From positions 1-33,510 of the forward strand of contig JALHNS010000026.1 in the NCBI GenBank assembly GCA_022843445.1: 33,510 nucleotides of DNA, read 5' to 3'. The translations under genes were made by a program, and so were the position numbers. The notes below the pieces were generated by a model. It had not been told where the DNA came from. It made no database searches and worked only from the letters and a program-made list of their open reading frames with translations. Source of the stretch: Gemmata sp. (GTDB lineage: Bacteria > Planctomycetota > Planctomycetia > Gemmatales > Gemmataceae). Below are positions 25,253-33,168 of the stretch, in pieces (position 1 is the first letter of the stretch; every line of letters begins with the position of its first letter).

Positions 25253-27195
25253 GCCTCGACCTCGGCAAGGATCTCCTTCTTCACGTACCGCTTGAAGTCC
25301 TTCACCGACGTGAAGAAGCGGTAGCCGGCGGCGTTCGCGACGGCGATCACCTCGGGCTCTTCGTTCAGCAGCACCGCGACCGGCTGACTCAACTCCTCCT
25401 GAACGCCGCTCGGCCACGCTAGGTCGAACACCGCCTTCTGCTCGCCGCTGAGCGGGTCGGAGTAGCCGTAGGACATGGTGCCCGGCGGCAGCTCCCGCTT
25501 CTTGACCCACTCGTTGAGCGCCTCCAGCTCTTCCTCTTCCTCGGCACTTGAGATGCCGCCCTGCGGGGTCGCAACCGTCACCGGCGCCGGCGGCCCCTCC
25601 AGCCACCGCGTGTCGCCGTGGAGCAGTCCGGCGAGTTGCTTGTTCACCTCGGCGGCGAGCAGTTTCTTCCGCTCTTCGAGGAAGTCGCGGTAGTTCTCGA
25701 TCTTCCACAGCTTCGTGTCGGTGGGAATCCACTGCGACGCCAGCGCCCCGGGGTACTTCTGCTCGATGAGCGGGAAGTACTTCTCCGGCAGCTTGTCGCT
25801 GATGTCGAGGTTGGTGTCCTGCGTTAGGAAGCAGAAGTTCGCGACTGCGTTCACCTCGGACCGCTTGTAGTTCTTCTTGTACAACTGCGCCTTCGGGAAG
25901 ATGTGGTGAACCTGCAGCCGACTCAGCTTCCCGAGCAGGTTCGCCTTCAGCTCCAGCCCCGTGCCCCAGTCGCGGGCGCCGCCCATGCGCGTTAGCAGGT
26001 ACAGCACCGGGTAGAACCGGGCGCCGAGGCTCCAGCCGTGGAAGTGCCCGGGTTCGACGCCTAGCCCGCCGTGCCACAGGCGGAGCTGGTCGAGCAGCTT
26101 ATCCAGCCCGCCGTCGGCGCCTTCGAGCCCCTCCAGGTCCTTGTCGATGTAGCTCTCCGTCGAGCCGGAGAACCGGCCCCACATGCCCGCCTGGGCGAAC
26201 CAGAACAGCAGCTTGTCCCGGTCCTTCGCCGACGGCGGCTCCTTCTGCTTGTCGAGGTAGCGGACCATCACCGGGATGGCGAACCGGCCGAAGAACACCT
26301 GGTCGTGGTCGAGCCCGAGCCGCGAGCTGATCATGTTCAGGCTGTAGTCGATGTGCTTTTCGGCCTTCTTGACGGCCTCCTGAACCTCGTCGGCGCTGGC
26401 GTTGTGCAGGTGGTGGAACTTGGCCTCGCCGGTGAGCACGGTGTTCACGGAGCGGAGCAGCCAGTCGAGGCTGAACGAGTACCCGTGCCCCTCCCACTTT
26501 TTGAGTTTAGCCTTCATCACGTGACGGGCGTCAGGCCAGTCGGCGCAGATCTTGGCCAGCGCCAGATCGCCCTTCGACAGCTTGGTGCCGCCGCTGTTCA
26601 CCCGGTTGAAGATGTCCACGACGACGTCGATGCTCTTGTCGGCGCCGGTCACCTCCTCGTTGTGCAGGTCGATGTCGGTGACGCCGAGGAGCCGGGACAA
26701 GCGGCTTGAATACTTCACCGCCTTCATCCCGATGGCGGCGTTCTGGGCCAGGTTCTCCAGCAGCGCCTCGTGACCGGCCTGCCCCTTGCTCAGTAGCTCG
26801 GTGACGTCGATCCAGAGCGGGTCGTCCTTCATGGTGACCGGCTGGTAGAACGCGAACGTCTCGCTCTCCAGGTGGAACTGCAGGCCGGTGAACGCCTGCG
26901 CGTTCCCGTCGAAGAACTTCGGCGGCTTGCCGCGGACCACGCCGTACAGGGAGGTGATTCGCTGCTGACCGTCGAGCAGCAGCTTCACCACCCCGGCCGC
27001 GAGCGGCCCGTCCCCGCGCTTGGGCGCGCCCTTCGACTCGGTTACCCACACGAGCAGCCCGCCCACCGGGTGCCGCTTGTAGAGCGACTCGAACAGCCCG
27101 CGGACCTGGTCGCGGTTCCAGACGTACCCCCGCTGGAACTCCGGCAGCGCCATGTGCCCGCTGTCGATGTGGTCGAGGATGGTGGAGATCTTCAT
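25249..27195 (-). CDS. DUF262 / DUF1524 (GmrSD-like) HNH nuclease
   Basis: A 648-residue protein from ATG 27195, overlapping the hsdM stop (ATGA). The N-terminal DUF262 domain has YVWNRDQ and the NTP-binding signature D75-GQQR79. A central helical region follows, and a C-terminal DUF1524-type HNH core near residues 428-465 (VHHIFPKAQLYKK, then NAVANFCFLTQDTNLDISDK). The same pairing occurs in GmrSD type IV restriction enzymes (cutting modified DNA), in SspE and in BrxU. Here it sits inside a type I operon, between hsdM and hsdS. Inference: it adds restriction of modified phage DNA that escapes HsdR, or it senses HsdM methylation. Seen: the domains and the overlap. Confidence 0.92.
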   Translation of the reverse strand: MKISTILDHIDSGHMALPEFQRGYVWNRDQVRGLFESLYKRHPVGGLLVWVTESKGAPKRGDGPLAAGVVKLLLDGQQRITSLYGVVRGKPPKFFDGNAQAFTGLQFHLESETFAFYQPVTMKDDPLWIDVTELLSKGQAGHEALLENLAQNAAIGMKAVKYSSRLSRLLGVTDIDLHNEEVTGADKSIDVVVDIFNRVNSGGTKLSKGDLALAKICADWPDARHVMKAKLKKWEGHGYSFSLDWLLRSVNTVLTGEAKFHHLHNASADEVQEAVKKAEKHIDYSLNMISSRLGLDHDQVFFGRFAIPVMVRYLDKQKEPPSAKDRDKLLFWFAQAGMWGRFSGSTESYIDKDLEGLEGADGGLDKLLDQLRLWHGGLGVEPGHFHGWSLGARFYPVLYLLTRMGGARDWGTGLELKANLLGKLSRLQVHHIFPKAQLYKKNYKRSEVNAVANFCFLTQDTNLDISDKLPEKYFPLIEQKYPGALASQWIPTDTKLWKIENYRDFLEERKKLLAAEVNKQLAGLLHGDTRWLEGPPAPVTVATPQGGISSAEEEEELEALNEWVKKRELPPGTMSYGYSDPLSGEQKAVFDLAWPSGVQEELSQPVAVLLNEEPEVIAVANAAGYRFFTSVKDFKRYVKKEILAEVEA

Positions 27196-29522
27196 TTCGA
27201 GGTCCCCTTGCCGAGCAGCTCGTCCAGCACGCCCTCGGTCTCCTTCTCCAGCGCCAGGATGTCGGCCCGGATCGCGTCGAGGGTGCGGAGCAGCTGCGGC
27301 TTGTAGAAGTGGCGGGTGAAGCTAATCTCGTAGCCGATCTTGGTCTGCGAGTCGTCGTACCACGCATCTGGCGTGTACGGCAGCACCTCGCGGGCGAGGA
27401 ACGCCTCGACCTCTTCTTGGAGGGGCACCTGCTCGGTGTCGCGAAGTTCGGGGTCGGGCTCGTACTCGACGACGGCCGCCTTCCCGCCGACGGTCGCCTC
27501 GTACAGCCCGCAGATCGGGTTCGCCTTCACCTTGCCCGGCTTGTGCTCCTTGGCGATCACCGGCGGAGCCGACTCGACCCGCCAGCTCACGGCCCGCAGG
27601 ACGATCTTCAGTTCCGCCGCCGAGAGTTTGAGCTTGAGCTTCTTGGCCGCGGCCTCGGCCCGAGCGCGGAAGACGTTGTGATCCTCGAACAGCCCATCGC
27701 CGACCTCGCCGCTCAGCGCCGTGGCACCCTCGAACAACCGCCTGTCGCGTTTCCAAGTCTTGGAGTCGAGCAGCTTCTTCCGCTGCTTCGCGGGCAGCCC
27801 GGCCGGAGCCGAAGTGGGTTCGGCATCCGTTTCCTCGTCAGCTTCGTCCTCCTCGTCCCCGGCTACACCGTCCTCTTTGCCCCAGTTCGCGAGGGCCTGC
27901 TCCAGCTCGTCGCGGACCGCGGCGAAGTCGGTTAACAGCTTGTCGCCGAACTGGGTGTGGAGGGCGGTGCGGATCTCGCCGTCGCCGGACGCGAACCGCA
28001 GCGCCTCGACGCTCTCCTGGGCGAACCGGCTGTGCAGCCGGAGCGGCCGCTCGACGGTGATCTTGCGGTAGCCGAGGGCGTCGTTCGGGAACACCTTCGA
28101 GCAGTCCGACTCCTCGAACTTCAGAAACGCCTCGCAGATGCGGGCGATGTCGTCGGCCGCGAGTTCGCAGTTCTTCTTGCCCAGGTTCTTGCGGAGCGGC
28201 TTGAACCACCGGGTGGCGTCGATGAGCTGCACCTTGCCCTTGCGGTGCTCGGGCTTACGGTTCGACAGCACCCAGACGTAGGTGGCGATGCCGGTGTTGT
28301 AGAACATGTTGAGCGGCAGCGCCACGACCGCTTCGAGCCAGTCGTTCTCGATGAGCCAGCGGCGGACGTTGCTCTCCCCGGAGCCGGCGTCGCCGGTGAA
28401 CAGCGACGACCCGTTGTGAACCTCCGCGATCCGGCTGCCGAGCGCCGTCTTGTGGTTCATCTTGCTCGCCATGTTGGCGAGGAACAGCATCTGCCCGTCG
28501 TTGGAGCGGGTGACGAACGGCAGCTCGTCCCCGCGGTGCATCACCTTGAACCGCGTGTCCTTGATCCCCTTCTTCCCGCCCATCGCTTCGAGGTCCTTCT
28601 TCCAGCTCTTCCCGTACGGCGGGTTGGAGAGCATGAAGTCGAACTCGCGGGCCGGGAAGGCGTCGCGAGAGAGGGTGGAGTGCTCGGCGCCGCCGACGAT
28701 GTGGTCGGCGCTCTCGCCCTCGCCCTTGAGCAGCATGTCGGCCTTGCAGATGGCGTAGGTCTCGGGGTTGATCTCCTGCCCGTACAGGTGCGCCACGACC
28801 TGCTTGCCCCGCTCGGCGGCCAGTTCCTTGAGCGTCTCCTCCGCGACGGTGAGCATGCCGCCGGTGCCCAGCGCCCCGTCGTACAGCAGGTACGAACCGG
28901 ACGCGACCGTATCGGCCACCGGGAGGAACACGAGGTTGGCCATCAGCTTGACCGCGTCCCGCGGGGTCCAGTGCTCACCGGCCTCCTCGTTGTTCTCCTC
29001 GTTGAACTTCCGGACCAGTTCCTCGAACACGGTGCCCATGCCGTGGTTGTCGATGGCGTCCGGACTGAGGTCGATCTCGCGGTCGAGGAACTTGGCGATC
29101 AGGGTGCCGAGAGCGTCGGCCTTCGACAGGCGGGGGATGACGTTTCGGAACTCGAAGTTGTTGAGGATGTCCTGCACGTTCGCCGAGAACCCGTCGAGGT
29201 ACGCCTCGAAGTCAGCCTTGAGCTGCTGTTGGTTGGCCCGCGCCTTGAGGTCACGGAGCGTGAACGGCGAGGTGTTGTAGAACGCCTGCCCCGAGGCGGT
29301 GCAGAGGGCCGGCCGCTGCTCGGTGATGTTCAGGTCGTCCAGGGTCTTCTTCGTGTCGAGGACGGCCTTCTTGGTCGGCTCCAGCACCGCGTCGAGGCGG
29401 CGCAACACGCACATGGGCAGGATCACGTCCCGGTATTTGCCGCGGACGAACAGGTCACGGAGCACGTCGTCCGCGATGCCCCAAATGAACGAGACGAGTT
29501 TGTTGTGGGTGGCCTGATCCAT
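27192..29522 (-). CDS. hsdM: Type I R-M N6-adenine methyltransferase HsdM
   Basis: The modification subunit, 776 residues. ATG 29522 is chosen because family members start M-(D/N)-Q-x-x-H-N-x-L-V; a start at 29564 would add 14 residues, and neither has a strong ribosome site. The N-terminal HsdM helical domain is followed by the SAM-binding motif D215-GALGTGG (usual form DPxxGTGG) and the catalytic NPPY (300-303). The C-terminal 250 residues are an extension beyond the usual 500-600 length, with an acidic linker (GDEEDEADEETDAEP). It methylates adenine in the HsdS-defined site to protect host DNA. It is the first gene of the operon. Confidence 0.96.
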   Translation of the reverse strand: MDQATHNKLVSFIWGIADDVLRDLFVRGKYRDVILPMCVLRRLDAVLEPTKKAVLDTKKTLDDLNITEQRPALCTASGQAFYNTSPFTLRDLKARANQQQLKADFEAYLDGFSANVQDILNNFEFRNVIPRLSKADALGTLIAKFLDREIDLSPDAIDNHGMGTVFEELVRKFNEENNEEAGEHWTPRDAVKLMANLVFLPVADTVASGSYLLYDGALGTGGMLTVAEETLKELAAERGKQVVAHLYGQEINPETYAICKADMLLKGEGESADHIVGGAEHSTLSRDAFPAREFDFMLSNPPYGKSWKKDLEAMGGKKGIKDTRFKVMHRGDELPFVTRSNDGQMLFLANMASKMNHKTALGSRIAEVHNGSSLFTGDAGSGESNVRRWLIENDWLEAVVALPLNMFYNTGIATYVWVLSNRKPEHRKGKVQLIDATRWFKPLRKNLGKKNCELAADDIARICEAFLKFEESDCSKVFPNDALGYRKITVERPLRLHSRFAQESVEALRFASGDGEIRTALHTQFGDKLLTDFAAVRDELEQALANWGKEDGVAGDEEDEADEETDAEPTSAPAGLPAKQRKKLLDSKTWKRDRRLFEGATALSGEVGDGLFEDHNVFRARAEAAAKKLKLKLSAAELKIVLRAVSWRVESAPPVIAKEHKPGKVKANPICGLYEATVGGKAAVVEYEPDPELRDTEQVPLQEEVEAFLAREVLPYTPDAWYDDSQTKIGYEISFTRHFYKPQLLRTLDAIRADILALEKETEGVLDELLGKGTSK

Positions 29523-29644
29523 GCGCGGCGGTGCGGCATCAACGGTACTAGGCCGCCGAGCCACTGTGAGTCCATCGGGGTGTACATCGAGGTAGGTAGC
29601 CTAAGGCACGGAAGGGCCGTTCGCAAGGACGGATTCTACCAGAC

Positions 29645-29664
29645 GTGCGCCTGATCATGCGCAC
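29645..29664. promoter_or_regulatory. 20-bp near-palindrome upstream of hsdM
   Basis: GTGCGC (29645-29650) and GCGCAC (29659-29664) are inverted around the palindrome TGATCA (29652-29657); only the pair at positions 7 and 14 of the 20-mer does not match. A further TGCGCACAATGCG follows at 29678. Located between the XRE gene and hsdM, it is a good candidate operator for an R-M controller protein. Confidence 0.5.
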
Positions 29665-29700
29665 GAGACGGCGTTCCTGCGCACAATGCGACTCGGGCTT

Positions 29701-29931
29701 TCAATCCGTTCCTTCGTTTCCGGTGGATTCTGCCAGCAACTCAGCCGGGGTGGTGCGCAGGGTGCGGGCGATCTTGCGCAGGCTCAGGACCGCCACGTTC
29801 CGCTCCCCGCGCTCGACGCTCCCGATGAAGGTGCGGTGCAGGCCGCACAGCATACCCAGCAGCGCTTGGGTCAGGTTACGGGCGAGCCGGTGCTCACGAA
29901 TGCAGTCCCCGAACCATTGGAAATACCACAG
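29701..29931 (-). CDS. XRE-family regulator, non-canonical start
   Basis: A 76-residue helix-turn-helix protein directly upstream of hsdM on the same strand. The frame reads FGDCIREHRLARNLTQALL, then GLHRTFIGSVERGERN and LRKIARTLRTTPAELLAE, the classic XRE pattern (LTQ-x-L, GL-x-R-T-x-I-x-x-x-ERG). No ATG, GTG or TTG precedes the domain in frame: upstream is only a TGA at about 30007. CTG 29931 with AGGA about 4 nt before it is the best start. Alternatively, ATG 29972 in another frame followed by a frameshift would make it broken. By analogy to C proteins of R-M systems, it could control the hsd operon. Confidence 0.6.
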   Translation of the reverse strand: MWYFQWFGDCIREHRLARNLTQALLGMLCGLHRTFIGSVERGERNVAVLSLRKIARTLRTTPAELLAESTGNEGTD

Positions 29932-30050
29932 TCGTCCTTGTTTATGGTGGACAACGAGCGTGCGGTCGTCATGATGATGTACTAAAATGGCATTCGTATA
30001 TCAGGCGCCCGGGACGGGCGATTGTTGGCGACTCCTACGGAGGGATGGGC

Positions 30051-30464
30051 ATGCACACGTCACGGGCGATCTGGTTCGGGGCGATCTTCGCGGCGGCGCT
30101 GCCGGCCGGCTGCGGACCGGTGCCGGCAGGCGGGCCGGCGAAGAAGGTCGTCCCGAAACTGCCAGTCACGACGGCGTTTCGGAACTCGCACGTCGGCAAG
30201 GGGATGGTACTCCGAATCCGCAACGACTCGGACGAAACCCTCCCGAACTTATGTGTAATCGTCCGAACCGCAAAGTGGGGGGACAACAGCAAGTTGACCC
30301 GACAGGTCGCGGAGGACGTCAAGCCGGGCAAGATCGTCGAGGTGGGGTGGCAGCAACTCAACGGCTGGCAACTCTCGCCGGGCGAGCAGGTCGAGATCTG
30401 TTGCGTCGGCGGTAAAGAATACGAAACGCTGACGGTGCGAGTCCCGGAGAAGCCCTCAAACTGA
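30051..30464 (+). CDS. Putative secreted or lipoprotein, small
   Basis: A protein of 137 residues. ATG 30045 directly abuts GGAGGG, so the next ATG (30051, 6 nt spacing) is the likely start. It begins with a basic then hydrophobic segment, MHTSRAIWFGAIFAAALPAGC, a signal peptide with Cys 21; the lipobox is imperfect (Pro at -3). The remaining 110 residues look like a small beta-rich domain (MVLRIRNDSDETLPNLCVIV and LSPGEQVEICCVGG), perhaps of Ig-like type. It points away from the XRE gene. It does not look defence-related. No family is recognised. Confidence 0.65.
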   Translation: MHTSRAIWFGAIFAAALPAGCGPVPAGGPAKKVVPKLPVTTAFRNSHVGKGMVLRIRNDSDETLPNLCVIVRTAKWGDNSKLTRQVAEDVKPGKIVEVGWQQLNGWQLSPGEQVEICCVGGKEYETLTVRVPEKPSN

Positions 30465-30769
30465 CCCGTTCGCGGGAGGGTCGGTCGCTCAGAGGCCTGG
30501 ACGGTCACGGCCATCATACGATCCAATCCGCTGGAACGAGTCTCACTTCGGCCCGAGGTGTTGCAGCCGGTGGACGGTCTGAAGACCTGAGTGACGCCGA
30601 AACCGGCGCCCGCGAGCGGTCGATTCTGGCGTCGGAAGGCATTCGGGAGGAATGCGCGCACTAGGGGGGAACGCCCCCCCCGAGCGCAGGCAACTGCGAC
30701 AGCAGGTCGAGATCGCGAGCGCCGTTCGGCAATATCCATAATTTGTACATGTGCGCCAACGAGAGCTAG
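30465..30769. other. Intergenic region with dispersed repeat copy 2
   Basis: About 300 nt with no supported gene, between the lipoprotein gene and the IS element. It contains repeat copy 2 at 30604-30681. Confidence 0.4.
30604..30681 (+). repeat. Dispersed repeat, copy 2
   Basis: The blocks CGGCGCCCG (30604), GATTC (30622), GGCGTCGG (30628), TGCGCGCA (30653) and GGGGAACGCCCCCCCC (30666) match copy 1 at 17913 in order and orientation. The last block here has six G before AACG and eight C after it, giving a stronger hairpin. Confidence 0.65.
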
Positions 30770-31647
30770 GCCGTGTTGACGGTGTTGCGGGAGTCCGTGT
30801 GAAGTTGGGCTATCGAAGCATGACCATGATGGACGCCAGTGCAACGAAGCCCATGAAGCAGTCGTCGGTTTTGTCGTAGCGGGTGGCGACGCGGCGGAAC
30901 TGCTTGACCCGCGACCAGAAGTTCTCGCCCACCGCGCGGTGCGCGTACAGGTGCTCGTCGTGCGGGCGCGGCTCCTTCCGATTGGACTTCGGCGGGATCA
31001 CCGCTTCCGCGCCCGTCGATTCGATGAGCGCTACCGCCGCGTCGCTGTCGTACCCCCGATCCGCCAGCACCACCGCCGCCGACATCCCGGCCATCAGCAC
31101 CGCCACCTGCTTCACGTCCGACGCTTGGCCCGGACTCAGGTGCAGTTTCACCGGCAGGCTCAACCCGCTGATCGCCCCGTGAATCTTGGTTCCGAACCCG
31201 CCCCGACTGTACCCCAGCGCTTGGTCCTTTTGACCGCCGGGCCGGTACAGTTTTTGGGGGCACCGGCGGCGTGCTGGTGCGCGCGAATCACGGTGGAATC
31301 GAGGATCAGCCACTCCACGTCCGGGTCCGCCAGCGCCGCGAGCACCTGGAGCCAGACGCCCGAGCGGCACCAGCGGTTGAACCGCTGGTACACACTGTTC
31401 CACTTCCCGAACCGCGCGGGCAGGTCGCGCCACGGCGCACCGGTCTTGGCGACCCACAGCACCGCATCGACGAACAACCGGTTGTCGCCAGATACCGGGC
31501 CGGGCTTCCCCGGTTGACACGGCAGCAGGTGCGCAATCCGCTCCCAGTCCGCATCCGACATCGCGTGGCGGTGGCTCATCGGCGCGCTCCAAGACCCAAA
31601 ACACGCCGCGCCGATTACCCACACCGCCTACTACCTGTCAACACGGC
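30770..31647 (-). mobile_element. IS5-family insertion sequence, complete
   Basis: An 878-bp element with perfect 11-bp terminal inverted repeats, GCCGTGTTGAC at 30770-30780 and its complement at 31637-31647. It is flanked by a 4-bp duplication CTAG at 30766-30769 and 31648-31651, the target type of the IS5 family. It holds one transposase in two overlapping frames. Intact ends and target duplication suggest recent insertion. Confidence 0.9.
30810..31579 (-). CDS. IS5-family DDE transposase, two frames with -1 shift
   Basis: The first frame starts at ATG 31579 (MSHRHAMSDADWERI) and ends at 31160; the second runs to 30810. They overlap, and the protein continues from one to the other with a -1 shift at CCCCCAAAAAC (31248-31258), a plausible slippery site. 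The joined product is about 256 residues, normal for this group. The catalytic D-D-E is present: D in LILDSTVIRAHQH, D in VLADRGYDSD, E in GENFWSRVKQFRRVATRYDK. The DUF4096-like N-terminus (WRDLPARFGKWNSVYQRF) matches IS5 relatives. Frameshifting to make transposase is common in this family. Confidence 0.88.
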
Positions 31648-31653
31648 CTAGTC

Positions 31654-31772
31654 CTACAGCCGTAGATGGTGAGAATCGCTTGACAACCATATTTCCGGCA
31701 AGTCCCGAACCGTTCAGAATTGCCGCCATACGCACGCTGTGTCAGGCGACTCGCGGACAATTACGGCTGTAG
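31654..31772. repeat. 119-bp segment bounded by 11-bp inverted repeats
   Basis: CTACAGCCGTA (31654-31664) and TACGGCTGTAG (31762-31772) are perfect inverted repeats, with further partial matches outside them. The segment is AT-richer than its surroundings and contains TTGACA (31680). It could be a miniature transposon remnant or a recombination site. It starts only 3 bp after the IS target duplication. Confidence 0.45.
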
Positions 31773-31793
31773 TACGAGGCAACGGATAAAGAA

Positions 31794-31830
31794 AAGCGGC
31801 CGGGACCCGCCCTTCGGCGGTCCGGCCACT
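31794..31830 (-). terminator. Terminator downstream of the gene ending at 31928
   Basis: GGCCGG (31798-31803) pairs with CCGGCC (31822-31827) and CCGCC (31807-31811) with GGCGG (31816-31820), loop CTTC. Read on the minus strand, the stem is followed by GCTTTTCTTTA, a proper T-run. It would end the transcript that includes the genes at 32199-33086 and 31928-32167. Confidence 0.7.
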
Positions 31831-31927
31831 GTGCCTGCTGGCGCTCGTTCGATCACGAACAGCCGGAGGGCCCGGTGGTGCGGTCGGTCGTACTCGAACC
31901 TCCCGCGAACGCGACCGCTGACGCGAA

Positions 31928-32167
31928 CTACCGGCCCTTCAGTTCCGGGTACACGCGGGCCAGTTCCTCCTTGAACCCGGCCCGAACCCCCGCGTTCCAG
32001 TCGGCCGAGGCGTCCGGGTTGTTCGGGATCGGGTCGATCACCTTCGCGACGTTCATCCCGGGGCGGGTGACGGACCCTTCTAACCCAGTTCCGAGACCTA
32101 CAAGATTCTGGCCGTGAGTCCCCGCCTGTGTGAGCGGAACCTGCCGGCCACGGACCACGGGGGGCAC
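31928..32167 (-). CDS. Small ORF or gene fragment
   Basis: A 79-codon frame whose last 42 residues look genuine (from MNVAKVIDPIPNN, ATG 32056, to GFKEELARVYPELKGR). The first half is Gly/Thr-rich and may not be translated. It may be a small protein or the surviving C-terminus of a larger gene. It sits 32 nt after the GYF gene stop and just before a terminator, so it is probably the last reading frame of that transcript. No family is recognised. Confidence 0.4.
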   Translation of the reverse strand: MPPVVRGRQVPLTQAGTHGQNLVGLGTGLEGSVTRPGMNVAKVIDPIPNNPDASADWNAGVRAGFKEELARVYPELKGR

Positions 32168-32198
32168 ATCGTCACCGGATCGACGCCCTACCGACGGG

Positions 32199-33086
32199 TC
32201 ATTTCAAACCCCGTATCGTCTGGATCGCCCGGGCGGCCGCCTCGGCGGCCGCCTTGTCCCGGACCGGTGCGCGGGGCGCCGCGCCCGGACGGGGTTCCCG
32301 CGCGGCGATCTGCCCAAGGACCGGGAGCGCCGTTCGCGTCGCGTGCTGCCCCCGTAGGGCCAACTCCTCCAAAGCCTGTATGGCCGTGAGCTGCATCATT
32401 CCCGAGTCCCCGGTCTCCAACTCGCGGACGAAGGCCGCCACGCACTCCGCGGTCCCGATGGCCCGCAGCGCCTCCTCGGACTCCAGCCACGTTTCCGGTT
32501 CCCGCTTCTGATACACGGCGATCCACTCCCGTGCGGTCCGCCCCCGGTGCCGGACCTCCGGCGGTGGCGCCGCGATCCGGGCGTTCCACGCCCGCTCCTC
32601 CCTCCAAACGCCCGACAGGTAGACGGCGGCCATCCCGAGGCACAAGAGGGAGACCGCGACCGTGGCCGTGGTCGTGACCGCCCGGGCCACATCGGCCTTC
32701 TCGGTGTTCTTGCCGATCACCCTTCCGACCCAGTGCCCGACCCAGTACCCGACCCAGCCGGCGAACCAACATAAGCACACCAACGAAGCCCAGAAGTTGG
32801 CGTCGGAGGTCTTCTGCGGGCGGTTCGCCGCAATGTAGAGCGCCAGCAGCGCCGCGCTCGCCCCCGCCGACCAGCGCCCGACCACGCGGCCGTGCGCCGC
32901 GACGAGTGACCACAGGGGAAACAGCTCCGGCCGAGTGCGGGCCGGGAACCAATCGGACGACCCCTCCACGGAGAGGAGGTCGTCCGGATCGAGGGTGCCC
33001 GCAGCGGCCCGCTGCTGCAGTTCGGCGAAGGTGAACGGCCCGAGGGCCTTCCCGTCCTTCTGATGCCACCACCTCAGTTCGGTCAT
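32199..33086 (-). CDS. GYF_2-domain membrane protein with HEAT-like tail
   Basis: A 295-residue protein from ATG 33086, with GGAGGT 6 nt upstream. The N-terminal 45 residues are a GYF_2 (DUF4339-type) domain: WWHQKDGKALGPFTFAEL, LDPDDLLSVEG, DWFPA. Three hydrophobic segments follow (near 75-90, 97-125, with the Gly/Trp-rich GWVGYWVGHWVG, and 137-158). The C-terminal 130 residues carry helical repeat-like stretches (SEEALRAIGTAECVAAFV, MQLTAIQALEELAL), as in HEAT/PBS repeats. GYF_2 domains in bacteria usually bind proline-rich peptides at the membrane. It is divergent from the XRE gene, with operator-like sites between. Confidence 0.8.
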   Translation of the reverse strand: MTELRWWHQKDGKALGPFTFAELQQRAAAGTLDPDDLLSVEGSSDWFPARTRPELFPLWSLVAAHGRVVGRWSAGASAALLALYIAANRPQKTSDANFWASLVCLCWFAGWVGYWVGHWVGRVIGKNTEKADVARAVTTTATVAVSLLCLGMAAVYLSGVWREERAWNARIAAPPPEVRHRGRTAREWIAVYQKREPETWLESEEALRAIGTAECVAAFVRELETGDSGMMQLTAIQALEELALRGQHATRTALPVLGQIAAREPRPGAAPRAPVRDKAAAEAAARAIQTIRGLK

Positions 33087-33105
33087 CGGTTACCTCCGCG
33101 GGCGA

Positions 33106-33145
33106 ATTTCCCATTTTGGGAAATCGTACTTCCCAATTTAGGGTG
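33106..33145. promoter_or_regulatory. Operator region between divergent GYF and XRE genes
   Basis: ATTTCCCA (33106-33113) and TGGGAAAT (33117-33124) form a perfect inverted repeat with a 3-nt centre. A second, weaker site with TTCCCA (33130-33135) and AGGG (33140-33143) follows. The stretch is strikingly AT-rich here and lies between the two start codons. It is the natural target for the XRE protein at 33169 and probably overlaps both promoters. Confidence 0.65.
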
Positions 33146-33168
33146 CCGCCATCGACATCAGGTGGCGG

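Larger units (their letters stand above)
31652..31927. other. Non-coding gap with inverted-repeat segment and terminator
   Basis: About 275 nt between the IS element and the minus-strand gene ending at 31928. It holds the 119-bp inverted-repeat segment and a minus-strand terminator, each listed separately; no ORF is supported. Confidence 0.5.

Noticed and set aside
27957-29654. A 565-codon open frame on the plus strand across hsdM
   Set aside because: It shadows hsdM, whose NPPY and SAM-binding motifs are intact on the minus strand.
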